A program made the position numbers and the translations under genes. This document shows, piece after piece, positions 13,732 through 15,262 of a stretch of DNA of 15,262 nucleotides. Positions within the stretch are counted from its first letter, which is position 1. Each line of letters opens with the position of its first letter. A model generated the notes under the pieces. It was not told the origin of the DNA. It saw only the letters and a program-made list of their open reading frames with translations, and did no database searches. The DNA comes from TWA4 sp051879215 (GTDB taxonomy: Bacteria > Bacillota > Clostridia > Lachnospirales > Lachnospiraceae), in assembly GCA_051879215.1 (NCBI GenBank), contig JBJELP010000073.1, positions 1 to 15,262 on the forward strand, written 5' to 3'.

Positions 13732-15069
13732 TCAATACTCCTGACTCCAGAGTGGCACTGCACAGCCATCTTCCAGCACATAAATATACTCCATTCGCAT
13801 AACGTCTGTACCGGTATCAAATGCAAGATGAAACTCTCTGCCATCAACTGTCTGGATTTTCCATCTGACCTGCCATGCAACTTCTGAATAAAACGGACTA
13901 TTTGCATTATGAATCCGATGGGCTCCTTCAAAAGAAAATCGATCAATTACAATATTTTCATTTTTCAGAATCTCATCCAGTTCCTGTTTCCACTGTTCCC
14001 TGAATTCACTGTAACCCATTGCAGTATAATAAGATGCAAATTCTCCCGTACATTCAAAAATCATTTGATCCGTATCTACACAGAGCTGATACAATTCAGG
14101 TGTCAGAATTTCCGAATTCTTTGCTGCCCAATATACCGGCTCAATCGTATTAAGACGTTCTTCCTTTTCCAGAATAGTTCTTCTGAAATAAATTTCAATA
14201 TCATCCCACCTGTTTTCTTTAAAGCTGCTGTCCGTGTAGTATACACCATATTCCGTATCCCATCTGGTCAGATTCATTTCAGACAGTCGATTCCTGATCT
14301 CGGTATCCCCCTGCATCAGCCGGCTGTATGCTTCTTCCAGAATCACCCCGGAAAAACCATTTTCTGAATTCATAAGAAAATAGTCATGCCAGAAGTCTTG
14401 TTCTTTTCCGGAGGTTTTATAATCATCGTATCCCGATACCGTCTGCAGCTCATTTTCCAGATCGAATGCAAGCATATATATAGAATCCCCAATTCTGGTT
14501 TCTGTATATCGATCCTTCTCAAAACGATACGCCTCACTCTGCTTTCGATCATAGTCATTCACGGATAAATACCGATAAACATCATGCACATTCATCTTAT
14601 CCAGCATGGCTTCCGCATCACCGTCTTTCCACACTTTTAATAAGGAACGGGTCTGTCCGATTTTCGATATGCTGCCCCATGCATACCCTTCTCCAATTGA
14701 AGAACCAAGGGTCAGAACAAAAAACAGGAATAAAACGGTCATTGCAAAGAAACCGGCAAATACTCGACGTCGAACTTTTTTCATCGCCTTTTCCACCGGA
14801 TATGCATCCGCCTTTCTTCTATCTTCCTTTTTCCGTTCTTTCTCTGTCGGGAATTCCAGATCTGCTGCCATTGCAGTTCTGACCCGTCTGCAGCTTTCAC
14901 ACTCCTTCAGATGCGATTCCACCAGATTTCTGCTGTCATCCGAACAGCTGTCATCCACATATAATGGAAGTAAATCTTCGATAATCTGGCAGGTTATTCT
15001 CTTCTGATTGGTTATACTTTTTTGATTCTCCATACCCATTTTATCCCTGTCCATATTCTCTACCCCCAT
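13732..15069 (-). CDS. Membrane-anchored zinc-finger anti-sigma factor
   Basis: The 445-residue protein has an N-terminal anti-sigma zinc-finger (ZAS) motif: Cys27, then His53, Cys57 and Cys60 in HLKECESC, inside the typical IIEDLLPLYVDDSCSDDS context. A basic stretch (about 77-102) precedes one membrane segment (103-122, FVFAG-type hydrophobic run), followed by about 320 residues outside. That outer part is acidic and aromatic-rich, with no lipobox or enzyme motif that I recognise. It is expected to hold the ECF sigma factor encoded just upstream inactive at the membrane until a signal arrives. The start is given at ATG 15069, which overlaps the sigma gene's last 8 bases (ATGGGGGTAG). ATG 15054 is a good alternative, with GGGGGT upstream (15062-15067). 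Confidence 0.9.
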   Translation of the reverse strand: MGVENMDRDKMGMENQKSITNQKRITCQIIEDLLPLYVDDSCSDDSRNLVESHLKECESCRRVRTAMAADLEFPTEKERKKEDRRKADAYPVEKAMKKVRRRVFAGFFAMTVLFLFFVLTLGSSIGEGYAWGSISKIGQTRSLLKVWKDGDAEAMLDKMNVHDVYRYLSVNDYDRKQSEAYRFEKDRYTETRIGDSIYMLAFDLENELQTVSGYDDYKTSGKEQDFWHDYFLMNSENGFSGVILEEAYSRLMQGDTEIRNRLSEMNLTRWDTEYGVYYTDSSFKENRWDDIEIYFRRTILEKEERLNTIEPVYWAAKNSEILTPELYQLCVDTDQMIFECTGEFASYYTAMGYSEFREQWKQELDEILKNENIVIDRFSFEGAHRIHNANSPFYSEVAWQVRWKIQTVDGREFHLAFDTGTDVMRMEYIYVLEDGCAVPLWSQEY

Positions 15070-15262
15070 TTACTGCCTTCTTCATTGATCAGATACACCA
15101 GCTTTTCCTTCGCACGATAATAGGTCATCTTCGCCCAGGATTCCGATTTTCCGAAAATAGAAGCAATCTCTTTGAACTTCAGTTCCCCGAATACTTTCAG
15201 TGTAAAAACCTCTTTGTACGGTTCCGTCAGATTGTGGAGATGCTTATGAAGGAGAAAGGACT
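15060..15262 (-). CDS. ECF-type RNA polymerase sigma factor, C-terminal end only
   Basis: The frame is open to the window edge and ends at TAG 15060-15062, giving 67 residues. They fit sigma region 4: 'LTEPYKEVFTLKVFGELKFKEIA' followed by a helix-turn-helix 'IFGKSESWAKMTYYRAKEKL', which contacts the -35 element. In ECF sigma factors this is the last domain. The gene overlaps the start of the anti-sigma gene, the usual coupling of a sigma/anti-sigma pair. The N-terminal part and promoter are outside the window. The ORF had to be read by eye because it has no start codon in view. Confidence 0.9.
   Translation of the reverse strand, partial: SFLLHKHLHNLTEPYKEVFTLKVFGELKFKEIASIFGKSESWAKMTYYRAKEKLVYLINEEGSKWG

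Overview
The window looks like chromosome from an anaerobic, low-to-mid GC member of the Clostridia, most likely a Lachnospiraceae-type gut bacterium. The signs are strong AGGAGG-type ribosome binding sites, a class III (oxygen-sensitive) ribonucleotide reductase, a transketolase split into two genes, a tRNA without an encoded CCA end, TTGACA/TATAAT-type promoters with 17-bp spacers, and the end of a trimethylamine-methyltransferase (MttB) family gene. There is no sign of a phage, insertion sequence, CRISPR array or plasmid. I read it as ordinary chromosome with a few informative regulatory regions.

Layout. 1-375 is the 3' end of an MttB-family corrinoid methyltransferase gene. It converges, across a strong two-sided terminator, on nrdD (minus strand). 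nrdD has a clear promoter followed by two NrdR boxes exactly 32 bp apart. Upstream of it on the same strand lies rnpB, the RNase P RNA, with its own promoter and terminator. Next come a TetR-type regulator (+) and an unrecognised 306-residue protein (-), which converge with only 5 bp between them.

5198-7868 holds a PucR/CdaR-type regulator (TTG start) followed by a uroporphyrinogen-decarboxylase (UroD) fold protein of the corrinoid/methyl-transfer kind, not the heme enzyme. A perfect 11-bp inverted repeat lies between them and covers the -35 side of a good promoter, so it looks like an operator. With the MttB-family gene at the left edge, this suggests a one-carbon (methyl-transfer) metabolism theme. 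A LysR regulator (-) and tRNA-Arg(ACG) (-) follow.

9421-11826 (minus) carries the two transketolase subunits, which overlap by 13 bp, preceded by a small HAD-fold phosphatase-like gene. The transketolase promoter begins at the HAD stop codon. 12138-13556 (+) is an M17 leucyl aminopeptidase, followed by a long imperfect inverted repeat. The right edge (minus) is the 3' end of an ECF sigma factor gene, overlapping the start of a membrane-anchored zinc-finger anti-sigma protein with a large outer domain.

I did not find a clearly new biological system. The best leads are the PucR/UroD control region and its metal-site variant, the unrecognised 306-residue protein, the anti-sigma sensor domain and the long inverted repeat at 13578-13683.
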